NCBI RefSeq assembly: GCF_902833905.1
Contig: NZ_CADFGP010000063.1
Coordinates: forward strand, 1-37,815
Source: Paraburkholderia tuberum STM678
GTDB lineage: Bacteria; Pseudomonadota; Gammaproteobacteria; Burkholderiales; Burkholderiaceae
Reading direction: 5' to 3'
Length of the DNA: 37,815 bases
Below, one piece after another: positions 17,433 through 24,750 of this stretch. The notes beneath the pieces were generated by a model. That model saw only the letters and a list, made by a program, of their open reading frames with translations, had not been told where the DNA came from and searched no databases. Position 1 is the stretch's first letter, and the number at the start of each line of letters is the position of its first letter. Made by a program: the position numbers and the translations under genes.

Positions 17433-18166
17433 ATGAAGTCTCTACTCGCTCTATTCGGCGTCGTTGCATGCGGCGCGGCCGTCGCGACTCTGATGTCATG
17501 CGGCGGCGGCAGTGGCTCGAGTTCGAGCAGCGCGAGCCCATCCGTCCAGTCGTTATTCGCAGCGACGGCCCTCGTATCCGATGGCGCGGTGCCCGCTGCA
17601 CACACCGACGCTAATCTGAAAAACCCTTGGGGCGTGGCCTTCAATCCCAAAGGTTTCGTCTGGGTCGCGGACAACGGCACCAACGTCGCGACGCTCTATG
17701 ACGGCAATGGCGTGCCGCAATCGCTGGTCGTCACGATACCCGACGGCAAGAACGGCTCCGCATCGCCCACGGGCATCGTTTTCAATGGAACACAAAGCTT
17801 CCGCGTCACGGAAAACGGCAAGTCTGGAGTCGCTGCGTTCATCTTCACGGGCGAAGGCGGCACCATCACCGCCTGGGCACCGCCGTAGGGCCGACCAATG
17901 CGTTCAACGCGTCGAGCGGTCAGTCGATGGGACAGATCAATGGACCGAACGGCGGTCCGATCGTCGAGCTGGGCGCGTGGGGCATCGCGTTCGGCAACGA
18001 TCTCAGCAATCAGCCTTCCAGCACGCTCTTCTTCGCGGCGGGGCCGAATGACGAAGCCGATGGCGTCTACGGAAGAATCGATCTGAATACGACGTCGAGC
18101 TCAGGTACGAACACCGGCACGAACACCGGCACAAGCGCGGGCGGCGGGATGAGCATTGGAATGTAG
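17433..18166 (+). pseudogene. TIGR03118-type secreted protein, frameshifted with internal deletion
   Basis: The gene starts well: AAGGAG before the ATG at 17433, a lipoprotein-like signal (VATLMSCGGG), then the family's N-terminal pattern ALVSDGAVPAAHTDANL, NPWGVAFNPKGFVWVADNG, LYDGNGVPQSLVV and PTGIVFNGT. A frameshift stop occurs at 17886 just after ITAWAP. In another frame AVGPTNAFNA is followed at once by the family's C-terminal block (GQINGPNGGPIVELGAWGIAFGNDL, cut here for length: see 17936-18060, with AAGPNDEADGVYGRID). The central approximately 150 or more residues of the propeller-like protein are missing. It ends in a Gly/Thr/Ser-rich tail. Confidence 0.8.
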
Positions 18167-18189
18167 CGCTAAGCGCGCAATTGAGAAGT

Positions 18190-18212
18190 GCCGCTCTCGA
18201 TGCGAGAGCGGC
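18190..18212. terminator. 10-bp perfect hairpin downstream of the TIGR03118 relic
   Basis: Arms 18190-18199 (GCCGCTCTCG) and 18203-18212 pair perfectly around a 3-base loop, 23 bases after the stop codon. The tail is only weakly T-rich on the plus strand, so it may be a weak or Rho-assisted terminator, or serve convergent transcripts. Confidence 0.5.
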
Positions 18213-18316
18213 GGTATTGCTTATGCGTGGCGATGTACGCCTGAGCAGTGCGTGTGATGATCATCACATCCACGCGCGGTTGAGCACCAGCGATGTCAGG
18301 TCCTGACTGCCCTGAC

Positions 18317-18619
18317 TCACATCTGATTCTGACGCCGGCATGCCCGCAATATCTGCTGAACCGCAAATGCCCCTCGCACGGTTTGCACATTCTGCAGCAC
18401 ACACACGTGATACGACTTTTCCCGCGGCAGAAGCAGTGCGCCATTTCGGTAAAGCGCGTTGCACGAATCGCTAATCACGCGTGCCGCGAAAGTGCTCTGG
18501 CTATTTCCTAGCGAACCCAGAATGCATTGATCGTAGTCTGGATTATCGGTGCCGAGCGCCAGAGCCGAAAGCGGCGTGGCGAGTGCGGTCGACAGAAGCA
18601 GAGAGGCGGGCTTGATCAT
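18317..18619 (-). CDS. Secreted four-cysteine protein with internal repeat (VF_A0006-like)
   Basis: 100 residues. The signal peptide (MIKPASLLLSTALATPLSALA) is followed by two similar halves: YDQCILGSLGN..FAARVISDSC and YHVCVLQNVQT..FAVQQILRAC. Each follows the pattern Y-x2-C-[IV]-L, then Ala-rich helix, then Ile and Cys. The cysteines could form one disulfide in each helical hairpin in the periplasm. The pattern resembles the VF_A0006 four-cysteine family, whose role is unknown. The ATG at 18619 is chosen because it starts the signal peptide. Confidence 0.65.
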   Translation of the reverse strand: MIKPASLLLSTALATPLSALALGTDNPDYDQCILGSLGNSQSTFAARVISDSCNALYRNGALLLPREKSYHVCVLQNVQTVRGAFAVQQILRACRRQNQM

Positions 18620-18704
18620 GAACGTGGGCGAGACCCTCAAGGGATATAACGGTGGGCAATCGTAGCATTTTGCGGTTCGGTGCAGGACCTGGCCGACGCC
18701 CGTC

Positions 18705-19441
18705 TTATACTCGACCCGCGAGAGCGGGATCGATCTCGTTGTATGTCAGACCGAATTCCGCCATGCGAGCACGATGATCTGGCGAGCCCAGATATGAACG
18801 AAGGGCTTTGTTTACCGCATGGATCAGATCGCTGTTACTTCTATTGAACGAGAATGCCCCGAGCGGAGGCTTCTGCTGCTTGCCCTTCGTTCCCGGTTCG
18901 TGCTCGATAGCCTCGAGCATTGAGCCTCCGATCCGGTTCGCAATGATCCGATTCCCCAAGGCCGTGCTCGCATACGCATCGACGGCGCCAGAGAGAACCG
19001 CTTCGACAGCGTCGGCCTGATGCTCGAAGACGACTATTTGGTCCTCGCTTACGCCAGACGCTTTCGCTGAGTCGTGCTGCACCTGTCCGGCTATGATGCC
19101 AAGGCGCGCATCAGCGCGTTTGGCAAGCGACACGTAGCTGTCGAGCGCTTTCGGGTTTCCAGTCCGAACCAGAAAACCGTCTGCGATCCCCCATACCGGG
19201 ACGCGAACGCGACCATATTGGCGCGTTCGCGTGTGACGAACAGCGGAACGTTCATATCCCACCTGCCTGCTTCAACGCCGGGCAGGAGTTCACTAAACGA
19301 CGTCAGATGATGCTCGATCCGGGCTACGCCGATCGCCCGAAGAACCGCGTCGGCCAGATCGATGTCAGCGCCCGTGGGGGTACTATCTGGTTCCGTCCAA
19401 CCGAACGGGGGTTCTTCGATGTACGCAATCGTTACCTTCAT
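18705..19441 (-). pseudogene. Family 3 solute-binding protein, frameshifted
   Basis: Two frames together encode a periplasmic-binding-protein-like domain (amino acid ABC type). The N-terminal frame reads MKVTIAYIEEPPFGW, GADIDLADAVLRAIG and LLPGVEAGRWDMNVPLFVT; it breaks near 19200. The other frame continues PVWGIADGFLVRTGNPKAL, LGIIAGQVQHDSAKASGV, VLSGAVDAYASTALGN and SNSDLIHAVNKALRSYLGS. One base change would rejoin them. No signal peptide is visible at the start, so it may be a cytoplasmic ligand-binding protein or have lost its signal. No permease or ATPase genes are adjacent. Confidence 0.75.
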
Positions 19442-19773
19442 CGCTGTGTCTCGCCAATTGGGAACGGCCATCAAATGCCGGGCCGAATGTTGACGATTCT
19501 ACTTACATGCGCGGTTGTCGTTGCGGCGGCTCTCTCTGAAACGAACGCGGTTATGCCTGGATCGAGTGTCGGTCTTATGGACGTTGGTTGGATTGCGCGG
19601 CATCGCTACGGAAACGCACCCACGTCTTCCGGTCAATCCATGGTCGCAACCCTGTCACGCACTGCCTCAAGCGAAGCGGCAGTTGCTCAAGGAAAGATTT
19701 TTCGCGCTCACCACAATATTCGCGCTCCTGAAACGTCTTCAGGCGCATGGAACCGCCACCCACCTCGCACCCG
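19442..19773. other. Intergenic region, no supported gene
   Basis: About 330 bases between the divergent binding-protein relic and the sigma factor gene. A plus-strand frame with a signal-like start (MLTILLTCAVVVAAALS, near 19489) exists but runs into unrelated-looking sequence, so it is not called. The sigma operon promoter should be here. Confidence 0.4.
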
Positions 19774-20328
19774 ATGACCGACCGAGACAGCGACATCACC
19801 GCGACCGTGGTGCGTGAGCGCACGAGGCTCGTCAATTTTATCCGGCGTCGAATACGCGACCCGGACGACGCCGAAGACATCCTGCAGGATGTGTTCCACG
19901 AATTCGTGCAGGCTTACCGGCTTCCCGCTCCGATCGAACAGGCGAGCGCGTGGCTTTTCCGTGCCGCGCGCAATCGCATCATCGATCGTTTTCGCAAGAA
20001 GAAGGAGCAACCGCTGACCGATCTGTCGGAGGCGGAGGACGAGACCACCGGTGAGTATCGCCTCGACCTCGCCCTGCCGGCGCACGATGCAGGCCCCGAA
20101 GCGCTTTACGCTCGCGCTGTATTGCTCAAGGCCTTGCAGGATGCGCTCGATGAGTTGCCGCCGAATCAACGTGAGGTATTTATCGCGCACGAGTTGGAGG
20201 GGCGGCCCTTCAAAGACATGGTGGCGGAAAGCGGCGTCACGCTCAATACGCTGCTCGCGCGCAAACGCTACGCGGTCTTGCATCTGCGCGCCCGATTGCA
20301 GGCCATTTATGACGAACTGGATATATAG
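19774..20328 (+). CDS. ECF-type RNA polymerase sigma factor
   Basis: 184 residues from the ATG at 19774 (193 from 19747; neither has a strong ribosome binding site). Region 2 contains DPDDAEDILQDVFHEFV and WLFRAARNRIIDRFRKKK (-10 recognition and melting); region 4 contains LPPNQREVFIAHELEG and FKDMVAESGVTLNTLLARKR (-35 helix-turn-helix). It lacks region 3 as ECF factors do. It heads a three-gene operon with a membrane protein 12 bases downstream and a ferredoxin. No classical zinc-binding anti-sigma gene follows, so the membrane protein may take that role (inference). Confidence 0.92.
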   Translation: MTDRDSDITATVVRERTRLVNFIRRRIRDPDDAEDILQDVFHEFVQAYRLPAPIEQASAWLFRAARNRIIDRFRKKKEQPLTDLSEAEDETTGEYRLDLALPAHDAGPEALYARAVLLKALQDALDELPPNQREVFIAHELEGRPFKDMVAESGVTLNTLLARKRYAVLHLRARLQAIYDELDI

Positions 20329-20340
20329 AGGAGTCGAGGG

Positions 20341-20649
20341 ATGAAGTTTCGAATCAGATGTGTGGGCAAAGCGCTGCTGGCGGTGGTCGCCATAGCCGTG
20401 CTCGGATGGGTGGTCATGACGCTATGGAATTGGGTGATTCCGGCGCTATTCGTTGGCGCCCGTGCGATCGACTTCGCGCACGCGTTGGGCTTGCTGGTTT
20501 TGAGCCGCATCCTGTTTGGCGGATTCCGCGGACACGGCGGCTGGCGCGAACGGCGTCACTGGCGCAAATGGGAAGCGATGACGCCCGAAGAACGGGAGCA
20601 TTTCCAGACGGCATGGCGATCGGGCCGCGACCGGCGCGCGGGAGATTGA
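20341..20649 (+). CDS. Small membrane protein co-transcribed with the ECF sigma factor
   Basis: 102 residues. Two hydrophobic segments (KALLAVVAIAVLGWVVMTLW and an ALGLLVLSRILFGG stretch) are followed by a charged cytoplasmic tail rich in Arg/Trp (GHGGWRERRHWRKWEAM) and a TPEEREHFQ helix. GGAGTCGAGGG before the ATG gives a good ribosome binding site. It sits between sigma factor and ferredoxin with gaps of 12 and 2 bases. The arrangement suggests an anti-sigma or signal-sensing partner, but no recognised anti-sigma motif is seen. Confidence 0.8.
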   Translation: MKFRIRCVGKALLAVVAIAVLGWVVMTLWNWVIPALFVGARAIDFAHALGLLVLSRILFGGFRGHGGWRERRHWRKWEAMTPEEREHFQTAWRSGRDRRAGD

Positions 20650-20651
20650 AC

Positions 20652-20948
20652 ATGCGCGAGAAATCAACGGACGACTGCAAACAGAAGCCGGGCGTGATTG
20701 CGCCAGTCGTCGACCTGAAACGTTGCGAAGGCAAGGGCGATTGCCTGGAGGTCTGCCCTGAGAATGTGTTTGAGATCCGGCGCATCGATGACGTCGATTA
20801 TCTCAGCCTCGATTTGATGCACCGCCTCAAGCTACGCGTGCATGGAATGAAAGTCGCCTACACACCGAACGCGTACGCCTGCCGGTCGTGCGGTCTTTGT
20901 GTGACGGCGTGCCCTGAACGCGCGATCAAGCTCGCCAGAACGGCATAG
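20652..20948 (+). CDS. Ferredoxin with two iron-sulfur motifs
   Basis: 98 residues. The first motif has Cys25-x5-Cys31-x3-Cys35-Pro (CEGKGDCLEVCP), lacking the usual second Cys, and the second is canonical Cys77-x2-Cys80-x2-Cys83-x3-Cys87-Pro (CRSCGLCVTACP). This could hold a [3Fe-4S] and a [4Fe-4S] cluster as in seven-iron ferredoxins. It carries electrons in the cytoplasm. The gene starts 2 bases after the membrane protein stop. Its place behind an ECF sigma factor suggests stress- or redox-induced electron supply; the partner enzyme is not in the window. Confidence 0.9.
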   Translation: MREKSTDDCKQKPGVIAPVVDLKRCEGKGDCLEVCPENVFEIRRIDDVDYLSLDLMHRLKLRVHGMKVAYTPNAYACRSCGLCVTACPERAIKLARTA

Positions 20949-21022
20949 CGTTACGCGTTTTAAGAAAAGCGCAGGCCGCCTGGCGCCGTGGTCAGTATTA
21001 TCGATCTCCTCAAGGAGCGCAC

Positions 21023-21739
21023 ATGGCTTCATCAACCACGGATCTTCTGCGACAGCTTCACGAACAGAGCCAGACAGAAGTGATAGCCCGCGCACAGGCG
21101 CAATTTCAGGTATCGAGCGAGGAGTTTCTGAGTCTCGCGGAGGAATACGAAACGCTCGTACCTCGACTCCGTGGACGGTTTCTCGAAACGCTCGGGCTAT
21201 CGAGCGAAGATTTCGAATCCTCGCAAGGCACTGCTCTATCGTTAGCCGTGTCAGCGGAAACGGGACGGTTCTTACGCAACATGGTGCTTTCGCACAAGCC
21301 GGCCCGAATCCTCGAGCTCGGCAGTTCCTGCGGCGTGTCCACGCTGTATTTCGCCGAGGCCCTTCGCACGTTAGGCAGTGGGACGGTTGTAGCGACTGAA
21401 CTCGATGCTGTTAAGTGCGCACAACTTCGGGCCCACGTCAGAACGGCGGGCGTAGACGCTTATGTTGACCTGCGGGAGGGCGACGTCTTCCAGACCGTTT
21501 CCGAGCTGGACGGCACTTTCGACATGGTGTTTATCGACGTCTGGGCCAACACCTATCTGAATCTGTTCAAGCAGATTGAGCGCCTGCTACGCCCAGGATC
21601 TATCGTTCTCGCCGACAACATGTACACCGCCGAGGACGCCGTTCGGCCATACAAGCACTACCTCGACGACGATCCGCGCTTTTCGACCACGACGCTCGAC
21701 TTTGAATCAGGGGTCGAATTTACAGTCGTCGTGTCATAG
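21023..21739 (+). CDS. Class I SAM-dependent O-methyltransferase
   Basis: 238 residues of the CCoAOMT-like methyltransferase family. The SAM-binding motif I is ILELGSSCGVSTLYFAEAL, followed by VVATELDAVKCAQLRAHV (acidic residue binding ribose), DLREGDVFQTV and FDMVFIDVWANTYLNLFKQI, with LRPGSIVLADN near the end. Such enzymes methylate catechol-type hydroxyls using Mg2+. AAGGAG precedes the ATG. It is 74 bases downstream of the ferredoxin and may be in the same transcript or separate. The substrate is not evident. Confidence 0.88.
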   Translation: MASSTTDLLRQLHEQSQTEVIARAQAQFQVSSEEFLSLAEEYETLVPRLRGRFLETLGLSSEDFESSQGTALSLAVSAETGRFLRNMVLSHKPARILELGSSCGVSTLYFAEALRTLGSGTVVATELDAVKCAQLRAHVRTAGVDAYVDLREGDVFQTVSELDGTFDMVFIDVWANTYLNLFKQIERLLRPGSIVLADNMYTAEDAVRPYKHYLDDDPRFSTTTLDFESGVEFTVVVS

Positions 21740-21812
21740 GCTGACGAAGAGTGGACGCCGTCCGGAATCCGGTTCATGTGCCGTTCAATCTGGGTTGCGA
21801 GCGGAGCAGCTT

Positions 21813-21971
21813 ATGCGTTGCGGGCTTCGCGATGGTATGCGGCACATGACTCTCGAAGAACTCGTGCGTGAGTTACTTGACCACGATCGGACTCATTTGC
21901 TTGAACTCGCAGAACTTGATGACGAACTGAAGAAAACCGAAACACGCCCAAAGAGAGGACGACCGATATGA
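21813..21971 (+). CDS. Small acidic protein with AT-hook-like tail (52 aa), hypothetical
   Basis: GGAG at 21803-21806 is six bases before the ATG at 21813. The product has an amphipathic Leu/Glu/Asp helix (MTLEELVRELLDHDRTHLL onward) and a basic end KTETRPKRGRPI, where KRGRP resembles the AT-hook core. Its stop overlaps the start of the next gene by ATGA, indicating translational coupling. An alternative start at 21846 lacks a ribosome binding site. No family recognised; it might be a small regulator or an antitoxin-like helix (speculative). Confidence 0.5.
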   Translation: MRCGLRDGMRHMTLEELVRELLDHDRTHLLELAELDDELKKTETRPKRGRPI

Positions 21972-22339
21972 AGAACGGCCCGCCCGTCATTTTCATTCAC
22001 GGCTTCATGGGAACCTTGGACGTATGGCAATACGAACCCAAGCACGCCTCCCCCGATTTGCTCGGCTATGGAGAGCATCGGTCCGTCCCGTTCGAGCAGA
22101 TTTCCTTACCCGCGCAAGTCGAGCATATTCGCGGGTTCGCTGACGCACGCTTCGGAGCAAGACGTGTTGATGTCGTTGGTCACTCGATAGGCGGATCGAT
22201 CGCGATGCTGTTTGCACACGCATATCCAGGAGACGTCCGCCGGATTGTCAATGTTGAAGGCAACTTCACGCAGGGCCCCCGGGGCCGCAGGCGGCGTATC
22301 AGCGATCCGACCTTCTGCGGCGCCCGCTGTCCGGCGTGA
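21968..22339 (+). pseudogene. Alpha/beta hydrolase, 3'-truncated
   Basis: The N-terminal half of an alpha/beta hydrolase: VIFIHGFMGTLDVWQ (oxyanion loop), LLGYGEH and the nucleophile elbow VDVVGHSIGGSIAM, then RIVNVEGNFTQGP at about residue 104. After about base 22280 the sequence becomes the 3' end of the TetR gene on the opposite strand, and the frame reads Arg-rich antisense of it until a stop at 22339. The acid and His of the catalytic triad are therefore missing. Coupled to the upstream small protein by a 4-base overlap. It was probably cut by recombination. Confidence 0.8.
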
Positions 22340-22910
22340 CCGGGTCGTCGAGCGCGTCGACGAGCGTGCGCCGCCCCGCGTCGAGGATTTCGTCGGCGAA
22401 GGCCGGATCGGCGCCTGCGATCGCACGCGACAGCACGAGCGCCCCGACCATCTGACTGAACGCTGCAATCGCATCGCGACGGGTTTGTTCCGTCGTCGCG
22501 CCTTCCGTGGCGATCATGGCTGCAAGCCGGTCGAGATACGCGGCGAGGCCGCGCGCGTAGGACGCACGCGCCGCGTCGGTCATCCGCGGAGCGTCGCCAG
22601 CGAAGCCGGACAGCGGGCACCCTGCTGCGAGGTTGTCGCGGTGCGAGGCGGACAGGTAGCGTGCCGCCTGCTTCCCCAGGCTGCCGCCGCTTGGCGAATC
22701 CGCGTAGTCTTGCATTGCCGTTTCCATGACCGCGGTGACCAGCGCATCCTTCGACTTGAAGTGGTTGTAGAAGCCGCCCTGGCTAAAACCGGCTTCCTTC
22801 ATCAACTCCGTCAGCCCCACGGCATCGACTCCGCGTACCCGGAAAAGCCGCTCGGCGGCCGCGACGATCGCGCTGCGGTTCTCGGCGGCCTGCTGTCGTG
22901 ACACCCCCAT
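22299..22910 (-). CDS. TetR-family repressor
   Basis: 203 residues. The N-terminal helix-turn-helix reads GLTELMKEAGFSQGGFYNHFKSK, the AcrR/TetR signature. The rest, with GCPLSGFAGDAPRMTDAAR and an Ala-rich helical ligand domain ending ILDAGRRTLVDALDD, resembles regulators of redox-stress enzymes. GGAG precedes the ATG at 22910; the longer frame to 22955 lacks support. It is divergent from the SDR gene and flanks a pair of operator-like dyads, so it probably represses itself and the SDR. Confidence 0.92.
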   Translation of the reverse strand: MGVSRQQAAENRSAIVAAAERLFRVRGVDAVGLTELMKEAGFSQGGFYNHFKSKDALVTAVMETAMQDYADSPSGGSLGKQAARYLSASHRDNLAAGCPLSGFAGDAPRMTDAARASYARGLAAYLDRLAAMIATEGATTEQTRRDAIAAFSQMVGALVLSRAIAGADPAFADEILDAGRRTLVDALDDPVTPDSGRRRRSDR

Positions 22911-22951
22911 CGATCTCTCCCTTATACAAGCGATCGCGTCGATTGAAAAAC

Positions 22952-23026
22952 ACAATGTCGATCACCATTGACATACCCGAATTACGTCGACACAATTCGC
23001 CGTAAGACGATGGTGATCGACATTGT
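22952..23026. promoter_or_regulatory. Paired TetR operators flanking a sigma-70 promoter for the SDR gene
   Basis: A 17-base sequence at 22952-22968 (core CAATG-N8-CATTG) is repeated exactly in inverted orientation at 23010-23026. Between them on the plus strand lies TTGACA (22968-22973), a 17-base spacer and CACAAT (22991-22996). The left copy touches the -35 box; the right copy lies just after the expected start point. Occupation of either would block transcription. The exact duplication strongly supports a binding site for the adjacent TetR. Confidence 0.75.
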
Positions 23027-23115
23027 CATGAGTGTAGCCGACTTTCGCGCACAACGCGAAGCAACGCCGGCGTGGCACGGATGGCAGTTCGGGTCCATCG
23101 CGGTTCTTTGATGCC

Positions 23116-23150
23116 GGCGGGCGGCGGGCGGCGGGCGGCGGGCGGCGGGC
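23116..23150 (+). repeat. Heptanucleotide microsatellite (GGCGGGC)x5
   Basis: Five exact tandem copies of GGCGGGC occupy the untranslated region between the promoter and the SDR start. The repeat is not in a coding frame. Copy number could vary by slippage and alter leader length. Confidence 0.9.
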
Positions 23151-23273
23151 GACCGACGTTGGCGCCGTTCGGCGGCGCAACGGTTCAGTACGCAAGGGCA
23201 GGTTTGTTTTCTCCGGATTTCAGGCGCGCTGCGAACCGGCGCCCATGCGATTCATCATGCGAAAGGATGAGAT

Positions 23274-23978
23274 ATGAAGATCGAAGGTGCTGTTGTTTTC
23301 GTGACGGGTGCGAACCGCGGGCTTGGCCTTGAGTTCGCGAAGCAGGCGCTCGAAAGAGGAGCGCGCAAGGTCTATGCGGGCGCGCGCGATCCGGCCGGCG
23401 TAACGCTGCCGGGCGTCGTGCCCGTGAAGCTTGACGTGACCGATCCGGCGGCCGTGGCCGCTGCCGCCGACGCGGCGCGCGACGTCACGCTTCTGATCAA
23501 CAACGCGGGCATCGCGCGGCTCGGCAGTCTGACGGACGACGGCGCGCTCGACGCGTTACGCGATCACTTCGACACCAACGTGTTCGGGATGCTGTCGATG
23601 TCGCAGGCGTTCGCGGGCAACCTTGCCGGCAACGGCGGCGGCGCGATCCTGAACGTACTGTCGGTTGCGAGCTGGATAAACCGGCCGATCCTCGCGGCTT
23701 ATGGCGTGTCGAAGTCGGCCGCGTGGGCGGTGACCAACGGCCTGCGTCACTCGCTGCGCGAGCAGCACACGCAGGTGGTCGGGCTGCATGCCGGTTTTAT
23801 CGATACGGATCTGACGCGCGGGCTGGAAGTGCCGAAGGCGACGCCGGCCGACGTCGTGCGTCAGGCATACGACGCGATCGAGGCAGGGGCGGAGGAAGTG
23901 TCCACCGACGAGTTCACGCGGCAGGTGAAGGCCGGGTTGTCGGCAGGCGTCTATCTCGACGCTCCGGCGCCGCACTGA
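23274..23978 (+). CDS. Short-chain dehydrogenase/reductase (SDR)
   Basis: 234 residues of classical SDR type. The NAD(P)-binding motif TGANRGLGLEFA is near the start, DVTDPAA binds the adenine region, LINNAGIARLG is the NNAG motif, and the active site has Ser in NVLSVASW and YGVSK (Tyr and Lys). The C-terminal part is short. AGGATGAG precedes the ATG. It lies opposite a TetR gene across a region with paired operators, so it is likely induced by a reactive or aromatic ligand of that TetR. Confidence 0.93.
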   Translation: MKIEGAVVFVTGANRGLGLEFAKQALERGARKVYAGARDPAGVTLPGVVPVKLDVTDPAAVAAAADAARDVTLLINNAGIARLGSLTDDGALDALRDHFDTNVFGMLSMSQAFAGNLAGNGGGAILNVLSVASWINRPILAAYGVSKSAAWAVTNGLRHSLREQHTQVVGLHAGFIDTDLTRGLEVPKATPADVVRQAYDAIEAGAEEVSTDEFTRQVKAGLSAGVYLDAPAPH

Positions 23979-23999
23979 AGGCGCCGGAGCGTCCGCTCG

Positions 24000-24140
24000 T
24001 CGCGCGCGGGCATCTGGACGGAAAAGCAGGTCGCGGGCTGGAAGGAGGTGACCTCTGCGGTTCACGCAGCCGGCGGTCTGATCGTCTCCCAGTTCTGGCA
24101 CGTCGGGCGAGTCTCCGATCCCATTTTCCACGCCGGCGAT
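24000..24140 (+). pseudogene. Old yellow enzyme fragment (N-terminal third)
   Basis: A plus-strand frame reads GIWTEKQVAGWKEVTSAV, HAAGGLIVSQFWHVGRVSD and PIFHAG, which corresponds to about residues 60-110 of OYE/NemA-type flavin reductases (QxWHxGR being a family signature). Upstream and downstream sequence does not continue the protein, and there is no start codon or ribosome binding site. It is a short relic. It covers a part of the family that is missing from the other relic at 405-1056. The rest of 23979-24399 contains nothing supportable. Confidence 0.65.
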
Positions 24141-24399
24141 ATGCGCCACGAATGGCCGGTAGTGGCCGCGCGCTGCCCCATGCATGAGGGACCGTTTCCC
24201 GTGGCACGTAAAGCGGCGATCTGCGGCAGGCGACCCGGAGCGCCCAGCCATCGCTACAAAAAGCGCAAGCATGACGCACGCGATCAAACTGGAGTTGCTC
24301 CAGTGCAGCTATCCGTGCGCGTATTCAAGTACCTGCAGCACGGATTGCCCGCACGGGCTGTTAGCGTCCCGGGCTCACTCGCCTGCTGGCAAGGAAGCC

Positions 24400-24750
24400 T
24401 CAACCGCGGACCGCCGCAGTAACCACAATGAGAGCCGAGAAGATCAGCGCCGGGGCGAGATGCCGGAACGGTTCCCGATTTCGTAGCAACGTGAAGAGCG
24501 CACCGATCATGATCGCACCGGCCAGCGTTAGGCCTAAGACTCTGGTTTGTCGTCCAGCAAGAAGTGCCGCACTCAACAACTCGAGAGCGCCACAGAGCCA
24601 CTGAAACCATGCCGGATAACCCCAGCGTGCGAAGTCGCGCTTCACCGCGCCGGGTCTTGCGAGATTGACCACCCCAGCAACCGCGAACAGAACCGCTACG
24701 ATCGTCGCGAGGATCGATTCTAAAGACGCACTGTTCCACGCCATCGTCAT
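24400..24750 (-). CDS. DoxX-like integral membrane protein
   Basis: 116 residues with four hydrophobic segments (ILATIVAVLFAVAGVVNLA, WFQWLCGALELLSAALLA, LGLTLAGAIMIGALFTLL, LAPALIFSALIVVTAAV). The pattern ARPGAVKRDFARWGYPAW and the ELLSA segment match DoxX-like proteins, small membrane proteins often next to redox enzymes. The start overlaps the stop of the SDR gene by four bases (ATGA), so translation is coupled. An internal ATG at 24744 with better spacing to GGAG is an alternative start. Co-regulated with the SDR by the divergent TetR. Confidence 0.85.
   Translation of the reverse strand: MTMAWNSASLESILATIVAVLFAVAGVVNLARPGAVKRDFARWGYPAWFQWLCGALELLSAALLAGRQTRVLGLTLAGAIMIGALFTLLRNREPFRHLAPALIFSALIVVTAAVRG

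Noticed and set aside
19307..19777. 156-residue plus-strand ORF with a signal-like stretch near 19489
   Set aside because: Its first half is antisense to the solute-binding relic, its second half lacks a recognisable composition, and no ribosome binding site precedes the candidate inner starts.
23116..23150. CRISPR-like repeat
   Set aside because: Units are 7 bases and directly contiguous with no spacers, so it is a microsatellite.
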